From a virus: a stretch of 55,681 nucleotides of DNA. A program made the position numbers and the translations under genes. Positions 25,786 through 33,248 of the stretch are shown piece by piece (position 1 is the stretch's first letter; each line of letters starts with the position of its first letter). Location: the IMG/VR virus record IMGVR_UViG_3300010885_015913, positions 1 to 55,681 of that record; one strand, given 5' to 3'. The notes beneath the pieces were generated by a model. That model had not been told where the DNA came from. It saw nothing but the letters and a program-made list of their open reading frames with translations, and did no database searches.

Positions 25786-26423
25786 TGAAGTCATTATCAC
25801 ATTCATCTATTAAGTCCTATGAAGAGTGCCCTTATAAATATAAGTTAACTCGAATTGATAAGCTACAAGAGCCTACAGGCACAGCAGCGCAACGAGGTAA
25901 AGATATACATACCTCATTTGAAAATGCTCTTGATTCGCAACAAAAGCTTGATAGCGTATTTGCTCATTGGGATGACTACATTGAAAAGCTTATTGCGAAA
26001 GGAGCTAAAAGTGAAGTACAGTTTGCGATTACGAAAGATTGGGCTCGCACTGATTTTCTTGCTGCCAATGCTTGGCTTCGTGGTATTTACGACGTGCTGT
26101 GGATTGATGGCAATCATGCTCATGTATTGGATTGGAAAACAGGTAAGGAGCGCGATTATGGAGATCAACTCAAGTTGTATGCAACTATTATCTTGGCTGA
26201 ACATCCCCAAGTAGAAAAAGTTACTACTGAGATTTGCTATATTGATCTTAATAAGCAAACCGCAACACCTACCTATACACGTAAAGACTTTACTGCGCTT
26301 AAAGAATGGATTGGCAATCGTATTGCGCGGATTGAAAGAGATGACATTTACGCTCCAAAGCCTAGCAATAATTGTAGGTGGTGTCACTTCCGTAAAGATA
26401 ATGGCGGGCCTTGCCAATGGTAA
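25785..26423 (+). CDS. Cas4/RecB-like PD-(D/E)XK nuclease with putative Fe-S cluster
   Basis: 212 residues from ATG 25785. The N-terminal SSIKSYEECPYKYKL (Cys15) and C-terminal NCRWCHFRKDNGGPC (Cys197, Cys200, Cys210) provide four cysteines placed as in the 4Fe-4S Cas4/AddB-type nucleases. The PD-(D/E)XK core is GIYDVLWIDG then VLDWKTGK (D-x-K), with a QLKLYA motif following. It would act as a single-strand-directed exonuclease in replication, recombination or host DNA breakdown. It is followed by a second nuclease and a helicase. Confidence 0.8.
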   Translation: MKSLSHSSIKSYEECPYKYKLTRIDKLQEPTGTAAQRGKDIHTSFENALDSQQKLDSVFAHWDDYIEKLIAKGAKSEVQFAITKDWARTDFLAANAWLRGIYDVLWIDGNHAHVLDWKTGKERDYGDQLKLYATIILAEHPQVEKVTTEICYIDLNKQTATPTYTRKDFTALKEWIGNRIARIERDDIYAPKPSNNCRWCHFRKDNGGPCQW

Positions 26424-26701
26424 AAGTGCTACTTGAAAAAGACCTTGAGGCTTATTTCTCACGACAATGCAAAAAACAAAATCTCCTCACATTGAAGCTA
26501 AATGTTCGCTATGCAAGGGGATGGCCGGACCGCATCGTGGTATTGCCTGCTGGGAGTACATTATGGGTAGAACTGAAGAGGCCCGGCGCCAAAGTATCAC
26601 CGCTGCAAGCAAAGCTTCACAAGGAACTCCAAAGTCGCGGACATAGTATCCATGTAATAGATTCTACAGAAGGGATTGATCGTGTTTTGGGAACCCCATG
26701 A
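26417..26701 (+). CDS. VRR-NUC domain nuclease
   Basis: 94 residues from ATG 26417, overlapping the upstream stop. It is a minimal VRR-NUC protein: KLNVRYARGWPDRIVVL (with G-x-PD), LWVELKRPG (E-x-K) and SPLQAKLHKEL, the canonical order of this PD-(D/E)XK branch. Stand-alone phage VRR-NUC proteins are structure-specific, Holliday-junction-like resolvases that work as dimers. The neighbouring SNF2 helicase supports a recombination or replication-fork role. Confidence 0.85.
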   Translation: MVKVLLEKDLEAYFSRQCKKQNLLTLKLNVRYARGWPDRIVVLPAGSTLWVELKRPGAKVSPLQAKLHKELQSRGHSIHVIDSTEGIDRVLGTP

Positions 26702-28067
26702 GTATCAAAAAGAAGCTGTAAAGTTTCTCATTACTAGAGGCTCTGGTTCTCTTTGGCTAGACCCGGGCCTAGGTAAAACATCTGTTGTGTTATCAGCATA
26801 TAGAGTGTTACGCACCAAAGGCCTTGCAACAAAAATGCTAGTCATTGCCCCTTTGCGACCTGTGTACGCAGTATGGCCTGTTGAACTTAAAAAGTGGGAG
26901 CAATTCTCAAGCTATTCAATGGGTGTATTGCATGGGCCAAATAAAGCTAAAGTACTTAAGCAAAACCATGACATTTTTGTGATTAACTTTGAAGGCATTG
27001 GTTGGCTATCATCTCAACTCAATGGTAAGCCTTGGCCTTTTGATATTCTAGTGATTGATGAAAGTTCTTACTTAAAGAATACGCAAACACAACGCTTTAA
27101 AACGCTTAAGCCTTTGTTGAATAAGTTTGATCGCCGTTGGGGCTTAACTGGCTCACCTGCGCCTAACAGTTTATTAGATATCTTTGGGCCGCAATACATT
27201 ATTGACCAAGGTGCTACTTTTGGGCCTTATATTACGCACTTTAAAAATGCCTATTTCTATCCGGCAGGATTCGGTGGATATGAATGGAAGCTTAAACCGC
27301 AAGGTGAGCAACAAATCTACGATAGATTAGAAGGTAAGGTGCTTCGAATGGCGGCACTGGACCATCTAGATTTGCCTGAGCTAACGTATAACAATATTGT
27401 GGTAGAGCTACCGGCAGATGCTAAAAGAATTTACAAGAGCCTTGAAGATGATCTCACTATTGATATGCAATATGGGAACATTACTGCTGTGAACGCTGCT
27501 GTGGCTGTCATGAAATGTCAACAAGTAGCCAATGGAGGATCTTACTTAGATGGAGAAAAGAAACAATCGATCCACATTCATGATACCAAAACACAGGCCG
27601 TTCAGGAGTTGGTGGAGGAGTTGTCGGGTCAGCCTTGCATTATCGGTTATCATTTTCAACATGACTTGGAAAGACTCAAAGCTGCGTTTCCTGAAGCACC
27701 TATCATTGGTTCCGGTGTTGTTGGTGATAAACTCGATAGAATTATTAGCTCATGGAATGCCATGGAAGTTCCGGTTTTACTTGCGCATCCAATGTCTGCT
27801 GGCCACGGTCTCAATTTACAAGGTGCTGGGCATGCAGTTATTTGGTACTCATTAACTTGGTCACTTGAAATTTATGAACAATTTATACGCCGACTTTGGA
27901 GGCAAGGGCAAAAGAATCATATTGTAGTACATCACATTATTGCTAAAGATACTGTGGATGAGGCCATCATGTCTGCCGTTAGGCGCAAAGATAAAACTCA
28001 ACAAAATCTGTTGAATGCTGTGCGTGACTACGTAAGTCGTGATAAAATTGAAACCGTTGATATTTGA
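26682..28067 (+). CDS. SNF2-family (superfamily 2) DNA helicase/translocase
   Basis: 461 residues from GTG 26682, chosen for its 7-nt spacing from AGGG; a TTG six bases upstream is too close to the site. Motif Q/I: YQKEAVKFL and DPGLGKTS (about 27-34); motif II VIDESSYLKN; motif III LTGSPAPN; C-terminal motif V/VI AGHGLNLQGAG and QFIRRLWRQGQ. This is the two-lobed SNF2/RapA-like ATPase without accessory domains. It moves along duplex DNA and may assist replication or remodelling in concert with the adjoining VRR-NUC nuclease, whose gene it overlaps by 20 bp. Confidence 0.88.
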   Translation: MFWEPHEYQKEAVKFLITRGSGSLWLDPGLGKTSVVLSAYRVLRTKGLATKMLVIAPLRPVYAVWPVELKKWEQFSSYSMGVLHGPNKAKVLKQNHDIFVINFEGIGWLSSQLNGKPWPFDILVIDESSYLKNTQTQRFKTLKPLLNKFDRRWGLTGSPAPNSLLDIFGPQYIIDQGATFGPYITHFKNAYFYPAGFGGYEWKLKPQGEQQIYDRLEGKVLRMAALDHLDLPELTYNNIVVELPADAKRIYKSLEDDLTIDMQYGNITAVNAAVAVMKCQQVANGGSYLDGEKKQSIHIHDTKTQAVQELVEELSGQPCIIGYHFQHDLERLKAAFPEAPIIGSGVVGDKLDRIISSWNAMEVPVLLAHPMSAGHGLNLQGAGHAVIWYSLTWSLEIYEQFIRRLWRQGQKNHIVVHHIIAKDTVDEAIMSAVRRKDKTQQNLLNAVRDYVSRDKIETVDI

Positions 28068-28114
28068 AAAGTATGCAAGCCATCACACTATTTACACAAC
28101 AAGGAGATTCTGCT

Positions 28115-28327
28115 ATGTCAGAGGCAAAGACGCGTCGTTACGCAAACAAGAAAGCAATCATTACACTTTTAGCTGAAAACAATCCTAAGCGCCAAAACAC
28201 ATTGGCCTATGATCGTTTTGATTTATATAAAAGCGGTATGACAGTTGCTGAATACCTTGAGCAAGGTGGTCGCTCTGGTGATATTAACCATGATGTTGAA
28301 ATGGGCTTTATTTCATTGAGTGAATAA
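28115..28327 (+). CDS. Conserved small phage protein (GMTVAEYL type), unknown function
   Basis: 70 residues from ATG 28115, with AAGGAG at 28101-28106. The pattern NPKRQNTLAYDRFDLYKSGM then TVAEYLEQGG...DINHDVEMG is shared by many small phage proteins of unknown role. Its 1-bp overlap couples it to the glycosyltransferase-like gene. An upstream in-frame start overlapping the helicase exists but lacks a ribosome binding site. Confidence 0.7.
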   Translation: MSEAKTRRYANKKAIITLLAENNPKRQNTLAYDRFDLYKSGMTVAEYLEQGGRSGDINHDVEMGFISLSE

Positions 28328-29217
28328 TGAAGATCTTAATAACCGGCGTCACTGAGACGCATACAAATCATCCTGATCGAGCAAGCTCAACTAAGTTTGT
28401 ATCTATTCCCGAATTGATGCGTAATGCGTTCGAGCGGTTAGGGCATGAGGTACATCATCAAGCAATACATCAAGGTGATGATCTTTTTGATTACGACAAA
28501 GTTTTTATTTATGTCTACCCACTAGATCATAATGCATTAAACGCTGATGGCGCTATATGGGGATTAGTACAACGGCCTGATGCCTATATTTGCTTAGATG
28601 ATTGGTCTTTCCAAAATGTGATACCTACATGGGAAACCAAGATTAATGCTGATGCTTTAACTCAACGTACATGGTTGGCACCATTATTTCCATGGGGTGA
28701 TACCAAACAGATGGGGTTGCCGGTTGATGACATACGTCATTGGGACCCATCACCTTTATATAAACTACCTTTGTGCAATAAGTATCAGTGGGATAAGCGC
28801 AAAACAGAGTGGTACAACGCATCATTTTCAAAGGAAGCTCATGAATGGGCCGCAGCACAGCAACTTAATTGGCCTATACATTCCGTGGGTGGAAAGTCAC
28901 TTGGACAGCCAAGGCTCTTGGAGTCTCAGATTGTGTGGGATTACGGGCAATATAAAGGCGTGCTTTGCCCTACTTACGCACATGCAGGATGCGGATGGTG
29001 GAGAGTTAGATACCAGCATGCTGCTCATGCAGGAGCTATACTCGGTAGCGATCCTAAAGAAACAGGAGTCATACATCCGGCGTATGGCTATACATTAAAA
29101 GAAATAGAAAAAATGAGCGATGAGGCGAGAGATTATCTTGCATGGCTACAAGCAGACAAGTTAAAAATAGCCACATTGCAAGAAACATTAAAAAAAGTCG
29201 AAAGGTGGTTGGAATGA
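28327..29217 (+). CDS. Glycosyltransferase-like (GT-B-fold-like) protein
   Basis: 296 residues. The N-terminal MKILITGVTETH, then FVSIPELMRNAFERLGHEVH, looks like the first beta-alpha-beta of a Rossmann/GT-B domain. The C-terminal GWWRVRYQHAAHAGAILGSD resembles the donor-domain segment of phage glycosyltransferases. No DxD motif is evident. It is the first gene of a coupled set with the kinase (4-bp overlap) and the hydroxymethylase-like enzyme, so a sugar transfer to a hydroxymethylated base is a reasonable hypothesis. Family assignment is from pattern only. Confidence 0.5.
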   Translation: MKILITGVTETHTNHPDRASSTKFVSIPELMRNAFERLGHEVHHQAIHQGDDLFDYDKVFIYVYPLDHNALNADGAIWGLVQRPDAYICLDDWSFQNVIPTWETKINADALTQRTWLAPLFPWGDTKQMGLPVDDIRHWDPSPLYKLPLCNKYQWDKRKTEWYNASFSKEAHEWAAAQQLNWPIHSVGGKSLGQPRLLESQIVWDYGQYKGVLCPTYAHAGCGWWRVRYQHAAHAGAILGSDPKETGVIHPAYGYTLKEIEKMSDEARDYLAWLQADKLKIATLQETLKKVERWLE

Positions 29218-30158
29218 TCATAATTCTCGAAGGACCAGATGGTGGTGGTAAAACCACATTGGCTGAGAGACTTCGTCAATTTTTTGGTACACATCGTATG
29301 GCGCATGTTATGAAGCATGGCCCATACATAGGTATGTCAACTGAAGATTTGTGTAAGACATACTTTAGATCTATGACTCAAGCTCTTACGTATGACGATC
29401 ATGTTATCATGGATCGATCATGGCTATCTGAGCCTATTTACGGTACAGTCTATCGCAATGGCGTTAATCGCGTAGATCTACCTAGGCGGCGTATGCTAGA
29501 GCGTGTGGCATTATCTAGAGGCGCAGTAGTGGTGCATTGCCAACCTGATTTATCGTTGTGTGTTGATACTTTTAAGCAGCGCAAAGGTATTGAGTATCTT
29601 GATAACACAGAACAGCTTGGAGCTGTATATGAGGCATACGAAACGCTCCCACAGCATACTTGCCTTCCAGTTGTGCATTATGACTACGAAAAGAGTGCAC
29701 TGGAGTCCCTCGTTCAAACTCTTATGGATAGATCTACATCCAATAGGGCTTCTGGCGGTGGCAGTTTTAAGCAGGGTAACATACTTATGCTATGCGATAA
29801 GGGGCCAAGGACGAATATTAAAGCATCCGCAGCTGTTGTGCCTTTTATTAACTTCCTCGATGAAGATGGCCCTAGTCGTATGTTGGCAGATACGTTAGAG
29901 CGTGAAGGCATACCTGAGAGTGATTTGTACTGGATCAATACTCAAACATATCAAGGCACCCCTACAGATTCATCTTTTATGAAAGACTTACAGCCTAGTA
30001 AAATCTTTGCCTTAGGCAATAATGCCTATGCATGGGCTCTTAATAATAACGTACAAGCATATAAGTTACCGCCGCCTCTATATCACATGCAGAACTTTCC
30101 GCATCAACCTTATCATGTAACAGAAAGCGACTATGGAAATACCACTCATTCATCGTGA
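29214..30158 (+). CDS. Deoxynucleotide kinase fused to a uracil-DNA-glycosylase-like domain
   Basis: 314 residues from ATG 29214. Residues 1-175 are a P-loop dNMP/thymidylate-kinase-like domain: EGPDGGGKTT (6-15), MDRSWLSEPIYGTVYRNG (66-83, DR-W-SE lid/base region). Residues 188-293 form a second domain with the UDG-superfamily pattern: ILMLCDKGP, FLDEDGPSRMLADTLEREGI, DLYWINTQ, LQPSKIFALGNNAYAWAL, PPPLYH. Family-4 catalytic motifs (GE-PG and HPS) are not clearly present, so the second domain may be inactive or a binding module. It likely phosphorylates a deoxynucleotide made by the neighbouring TS-like enzyme. Confidence 0.75.
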   Translation: MIIILEGPDGGGKTTLAERLRQFFGTHRMAHVMKHGPYIGMSTEDLCKTYFRSMTQALTYDDHVIMDRSWLSEPIYGTVYRNGVNRVDLPRRRMLERVALSRGAVVVHCQPDLSLCVDTFKQRKGIEYLDNTEQLGAVYEAYETLPQHTCLPVVHYDYEKSALESLVQTLMDRSTSNRASGGGSFKQGNILMLCDKGPRTNIKASAAVVPFINFLDEDGPSRMLADTLEREGIPESDLYWINTQTYQGTPTDSSFMKDLQPSKIFALGNNAYAWALNNNVQAYKLPPPLYHMQNFPHQPYHVTESDYGNTTHSS

Positions 30159-30918
30159 AGAAGATCTTATCCTCCTCTATAAAGCACTCGACTATCGTGG
30201 AACAGAGTCCAACCCGCGGGGTGAAGGCACGAAGGAAATTGAGAACTTCACTTATTCTCTTGGGCCTTTCGTGCGCTTTAACTCTTTTATTGGTCGTAAC
30301 TTCAATCTTAATTATCTTAAGCGTGAAATGGCATGGTATATAAAGGCAGACCCTTTTGATACTTCCATTGCGACTCATGCAGCACAGTGGGGTAAGATCG
30401 TTGTCAATGGCAAGCTAAATAGTAATTATGGTAGCTATTGGTTTGGCAAGTATGGCGTAAGGCATATTGTTAGGTTGCTGCAAAAAGACCCAATGAGTCG
30501 TCGAGCAGTCATCCCTATGTTTGGAACTGACATCGATCACATGGATGAAGATGCCAAAGATGTGCCTTGCACTCTTGCTATTGAGTTTCGTTTGCGTCGT
30601 AGTAGGCTTAATGCAAGAGTCATTATGCGTAGCCAAGATATTCTATGGGGCATGGCTAATGATATACCTACCTTCTCATTCTTACAAGAAATCATTGCAG
30701 TTCTTCTTAACGCTGAAGTAGGCTCGCTAACTATATCAGTTGGCTCATTTCATGTTTACGAATCAAGAATGAAGATGTTCAAAGATATATTAGAAAAGCA
30801 ACAGCATATCCCAGTGGCAGACAAGCCCCCAAGGATTCAAAGGTATGAAGCCCACATGTTAATGGATAAGCATATTGATACTGCGCACCCGTTCTCACGT
30901 TGGCTGCTTGATGTATAA
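30133..30918 (+). CDS. Thymidylate-synthase-family dNMP hydroxymethylase-like enzyme
   Basis: 261 residues. TS-fold landmarks: NSNYGSYWFG (96-105), SRRAVIPMF (122-130, phosphate-binding Arg pair), VPCTLAIEFRLR with catalytic Cys146, MRSQDILWGMANDI (165-178) and SFHVYE (His207, Tyr209). At the position of the TS Asn that reads the pyrimidine ring there is Asp177, as in T4 dCMP hydroxymethylase (Asp179), not the Asn of thymidylate synthases. So 5-hydroxymethyl-dCMP production is a fair prediction; dUMP substrates cannot be excluded. The gene starts inside the kinase gene (26-bp overlap). Confidence 0.8.
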   Translation: MEIPLIHREEDLILLYKALDYRGTESNPRGEGTKEIENFTYSLGPFVRFNSFIGRNFNLNYLKREMAWYIKADPFDTSIATHAAQWGKIVVNGKLNSNYGSYWFGKYGVRHIVRLLQKDPMSRRAVIPMFGTDIDHMDEDAKDVPCTLAIEFRLRRSRLNARVIMRSQDILWGMANDIPTFSFLQEIIAVLLNAEVGSLTISVGSFHVYESRMKMFKDILEKQQHIPVADKPPRIQRYEAHMLMDKHIDTAHPFSRWLLDV

Positions 30919-30919
30919 T
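30891..30919 (+). promoter_or_regulatory. Candidate promoter before the 30955 gene
   Basis: A perfect TATAAT (30914-30919) overlaps the TS-like stop codon; a weak -35 (TTCTCA, 30892-30897) lies 16 bp before it. It is followed by TGTAGT and a TTGAAAGG box at 30940-30947. The arrangement copies that at 20871-20940. Confidence 0.45.
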
Positions 30920-30954
30920 TCACGTGTAGTACTTGACCATTGAAAGGAACACAA

Positions 30955-31626
30955 ATGCAAACGCCTAAAATCCGTTGGACCTCCAGAGAACGTGAGCAAG
31001 TTGTTGTAAGAGCTATTGAGCTTTACAATAATGGTAGTAAGTTATCCATTGCTGTAACTGATGCGCAAGCGGTAATAGATATGGCTCGTCAACGGCCTGC
31101 AGCTAGTGTTCGCTGCGATCAACAACTTCTTAAAGAGATTAGAACGCGGGCGCATGCAGTTACTATCACACCACAAAAGATCGATGCCCCAGAGCCCACT
31201 CCTGTGGCACAAGATATGCCTTCATTAGATTCGTTTGTAGCTTTACTTGCCAAACAATTTGCAAAGACGTTTAAAGAAGAAGTTAGGATTGCAGTTAAAG
31301 AGCTAGAGCATGAGTTCAAAATTGCCAAGCATAACCCAGAGTACGAAAGTACTCGAACTAACAAGCCCCGTGTTATTATCATAGGACTACTAGATGCTCA
31401 AGCATATATGATAGAGAAAGAGTTTCCTAACTTCGATATCTCATGTATTGACACTAATCGGGCATTGACTTATTTCCCGCCACTTGCTGACGCGTACTTA
31501 TTGATGAAGAACTTTATCAATCATGCAGTTTATGATAAGTACAAACCACTACCTAATCACGTTCTTATTGATGGAGGTATGACCGCATTAAGAACATGGC
31601 TTAGTTCGAAAGGAAACGAATTGTGA
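30955..31626 (+). CDS. Putative DNA-binding phage protein, unknown function
   Basis: 223 residues from ATG 30955 (GAAAGGAAC 10 nt upstream). The N-terminus RWTSREREQVVVRAIELYNN looks like a small HTH/SANT-type helix bundle. A Pro-rich linker and a coiled helix follow. The C-terminal half is Rossmann-like, with RVIIIGLLDAQAYMIEKEF, SCIDTNRAL and VLIDGGMTALRTWL. I recognise the C-terminal pattern from other phage proteins, but its role is not known to me. Its own promoter suggests separate control from the modification genes. Confidence 0.6.
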   Translation: MQTPKIRWTSREREQVVVRAIELYNNGSKLSIAVTDAQAVIDMARQRPAASVRCDQQLLKEIRTRAHAVTITPQKIDAPEPTPVAQDMPSLDSFVALLAKQFAKTFKEEVRIAVKELEHEFKIAKHNPEYESTRTNKPRVIIIGLLDAQAYMIEKEFPNFDISCIDTNRALTYFPPLADAYLLMKNFINHAVYDKYKPLPNHVLIDGGMTALRTWLSSKGNEL

Positions 31627-31856
31627 CTATACCTTATGAATATATATACACCCCTTCAACCACCGATGTAACCATACGTTGGCGTATAAAGTATAAGTGG
31701 ACTCCACCTACTGAGCAAGAGCAATTTAAAAAGAAATGGGCTGATTTTAGGACTCAAGCAGCACGAGGTATTGAAAGCTTAGCACCTGACAAAGAGCCTA
31801 TTACTGCTCAACAAAATGTTAACATTAGGAGTATTACTGAATGGAAGACCAAATGA
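31623..31856 (+). CDS. Small early protein, unknown function
   Basis: 77 residues, GTG start overlapping the previous stop (GTGA). An N-terminal beta segment TTDVTIRWRIKYKW is followed by a charged helix. No family recognised. Short ATGA-type overlaps on both sides make translational coupling likely. Confidence 0.55.
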   Translation: MTIPYEYIYTPSTTDVTIRWRIKYKWTPPTEQEQFKKKWADFRTQAARGIESLAPDKEPITAQQNVNIRSITEWKTK

Positions 31857-32014
31857 AACAGGAATACCACGATTGGGTAGCACTGTTAAATAAAACAGAC
31901 AATCGTGATTTGCTACGTGACCCTTATAGCATTTGGACAGAAGCATGGCATGTTGCTATGATGGTTAGCAAAAAAATCCCCGTACAAGACGGGGATAAAC
32001 CACTCTGTCAATAG
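31853..32014 (+). CDS. Small protein ending the plus-strand block
   Basis: 53 residues from ATG 31853 (ATGA overlap with the previous stop; GGAAGA ahead). An ATG at 31841 in frame would give 57 residues. Pattern YHDWVALLNKTDNRDLLRDP, then WTEAWHVAMMVSKKIP. The last 15 codons overlap the minus-strand terminator hairpin. No family recognised. Confidence 0.5.
   Translation: MKQEYHDWVALLNKTDNRDLLRDPYSIWTEAWHVAMMVSKKIPVQDGDKPLCQ
31970..31996 (-). terminator. Rho-independent terminator of the minus-strand virion block
   Basis: Read on the minus strand: ATCCCCGT, loop CTTGT, ACGGGGAT (8-bp perfect stem), followed at once by seven U residues (plus-strand A-run 31970-31976). It is 25 bp beyond the stop of the last virion gene (32021) and lies within the 3' end of the converging plus-strand gene. 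Confidence 0.85.
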
Positions 32015-32020
32015 CGAGAG

Positions 32021-33247
32021 TTACCTGACAGGCGGCATTGCTGTCTGCGGCTGCAAAGGCGGTTGTTGTTGCTGATCAGCAGGGTTGCCTTCATTCATAT
32101 ACTTATAGGCCTGATATAGCAGTGGTGGGGCTGACATTGCAAGACCTACACCTTTTGCAACTGGATGAGGCATAGACATAAGCGCACCACCTGCAGCGCC
32201 TAGGCCATGCTCTATCATGCCGGGAACGTCTTGATTCTTATAAGCTTCATAAGCTTGCACACCCTCATACCCAGTTGCAGCGCCGCCTAAAAGACCACTA
32301 AGAGGAATATTCTTGGCAAATCTTCCTAGCTTCTCAAGGGTACTTGGCGTGGTCATTTCTTCTAGCAATTTTGCACGTTGTCCTGCGCGGTTGGCAGTAG
32401 ATTGCGTTGTTTCCAATGTTTTGTTTAATTTCTCAAGCGCCAACTTATTCTCATTGGCGGCTTTTACAGCTGCGTCATACTCAGCTTGAGCTTTTATAAA
32501 GTTAGTATGCGCAGTTTTTTGCGCAGGAGATGTGAATTCATCAGCAAACTCTGCAGTGTTAGGCACAACTATGCCTGTACGAGATGCTTTAAACTGCGCG
32601 CCTTCACCGCTTGCGGTTAACTCTTTTTGTATTCGATAGTTACGAGCTGCTTCAGTTGTAGCATCACCGCCTGGGCCCATTGAGCCAACTGTTTTTGCAC
32701 TCCATTTATCGCCCGGTAGTGCTTCGCCTATTGGAGTTGTAGGCGCGCCATAACGTACTGCCTCTGCCTCAGCAGCACGCAAAGCTCTTTGCGCATCATC
32801 TAAAGCAATATTTAATGTTTCTTGTCGAGTCATTAAAGAACGTATATCAGTAGATACGTCTTTAAGATCGTCAAGACCTAGTTTTGCAGTGATTTTAAGA
32901 TCTTGTATGCGAGCCTCGCGTGTAGGCAACTTAGCAAACTTATCACGATTAAGAGCAAACCCTACGCCTGAGCCAGCTACAGCAGCACTTTCTTTGCTTA
33001 TAGGCGCATTATAGCGCTTATCAGAAGATACTGTGGTGGCTGGTGCTGGAGCTGGAGTAGATGGCCCAGGGCGAAATACTTCGCTTAACTCTTCAAGTTT
33101 CTTTTCACTAGGCGCATCAGGCATTTGTGGCAATGTGCCGGTGTATTCCTCACGTTTTCTACGTGGAGCAGGGGCAGGTTTTTTATCTGCAGTCGCCTTA
33201 CCGCCACCAAAAATAGGATCTAAATCTGCTAATGAGTCGGCGGCCAT
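32021..33247 (-). CDS. Putative internal/ejection virion protein
   Basis: 408 residues, the last gene of the virion block. A Pro-rich disordered N-terminus is followed by long coiled helices (about 120-290, Ala/Glu/Gln) and a Gly/Ala-rich C-terminal region (SGLLGGAATGYEGVQ, GAAGGALMS) that could insert into membranes. It ends in a Gln/Pro-rich tail. This resembles the helical ejection proteins of podoviruses, and its position after the tail genes fits. It has a 1-bp gap to the preceding gene. No direct homologue recognised. Confidence 0.6.
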   Translation of the reverse strand: MAADSLADLDPIFGGGKATADKKPAPAPRRKREEYTGTLPQMPDAPSEKKLEELSEVFRPGPSTPAPAPATTVSSDKRYNAPISKESAAVAGSGVGFALNRDKFAKLPTREARIQDLKITAKLGLDDLKDVSTDIRSLMTRQETLNIALDDAQRALRAAEAEAVRYGAPTTPIGEALPGDKWSAKTVGSMGPGGDATTEAARNYRIQKELTASGEGAQFKASRTGIVVPNTAEFADEFTSPAQKTAHTNFIKAQAEYDAAVKAANENKLALEKLNKTLETTQSTANRAGQRAKLLEEMTTPSTLEKLGRFAKNIPLSGLLGGAATGYEGVQAYEAYKNQDVPGMIEHGLGAAGGALMSMPHPVAKGVGLAMSAPPLLYQAYKYMNEGNPADQQQQPPLQPQTAMPPVR

Positions 33248-33248
33248 A

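Noticed and set aside
25914-26462. 182-codon open frame on the minus strand opposite the Cas4-like nuclease gene
   Set aside because: Shadow of a gene with clear nuclease motifs; no ribosome site and no minus-strand context there.
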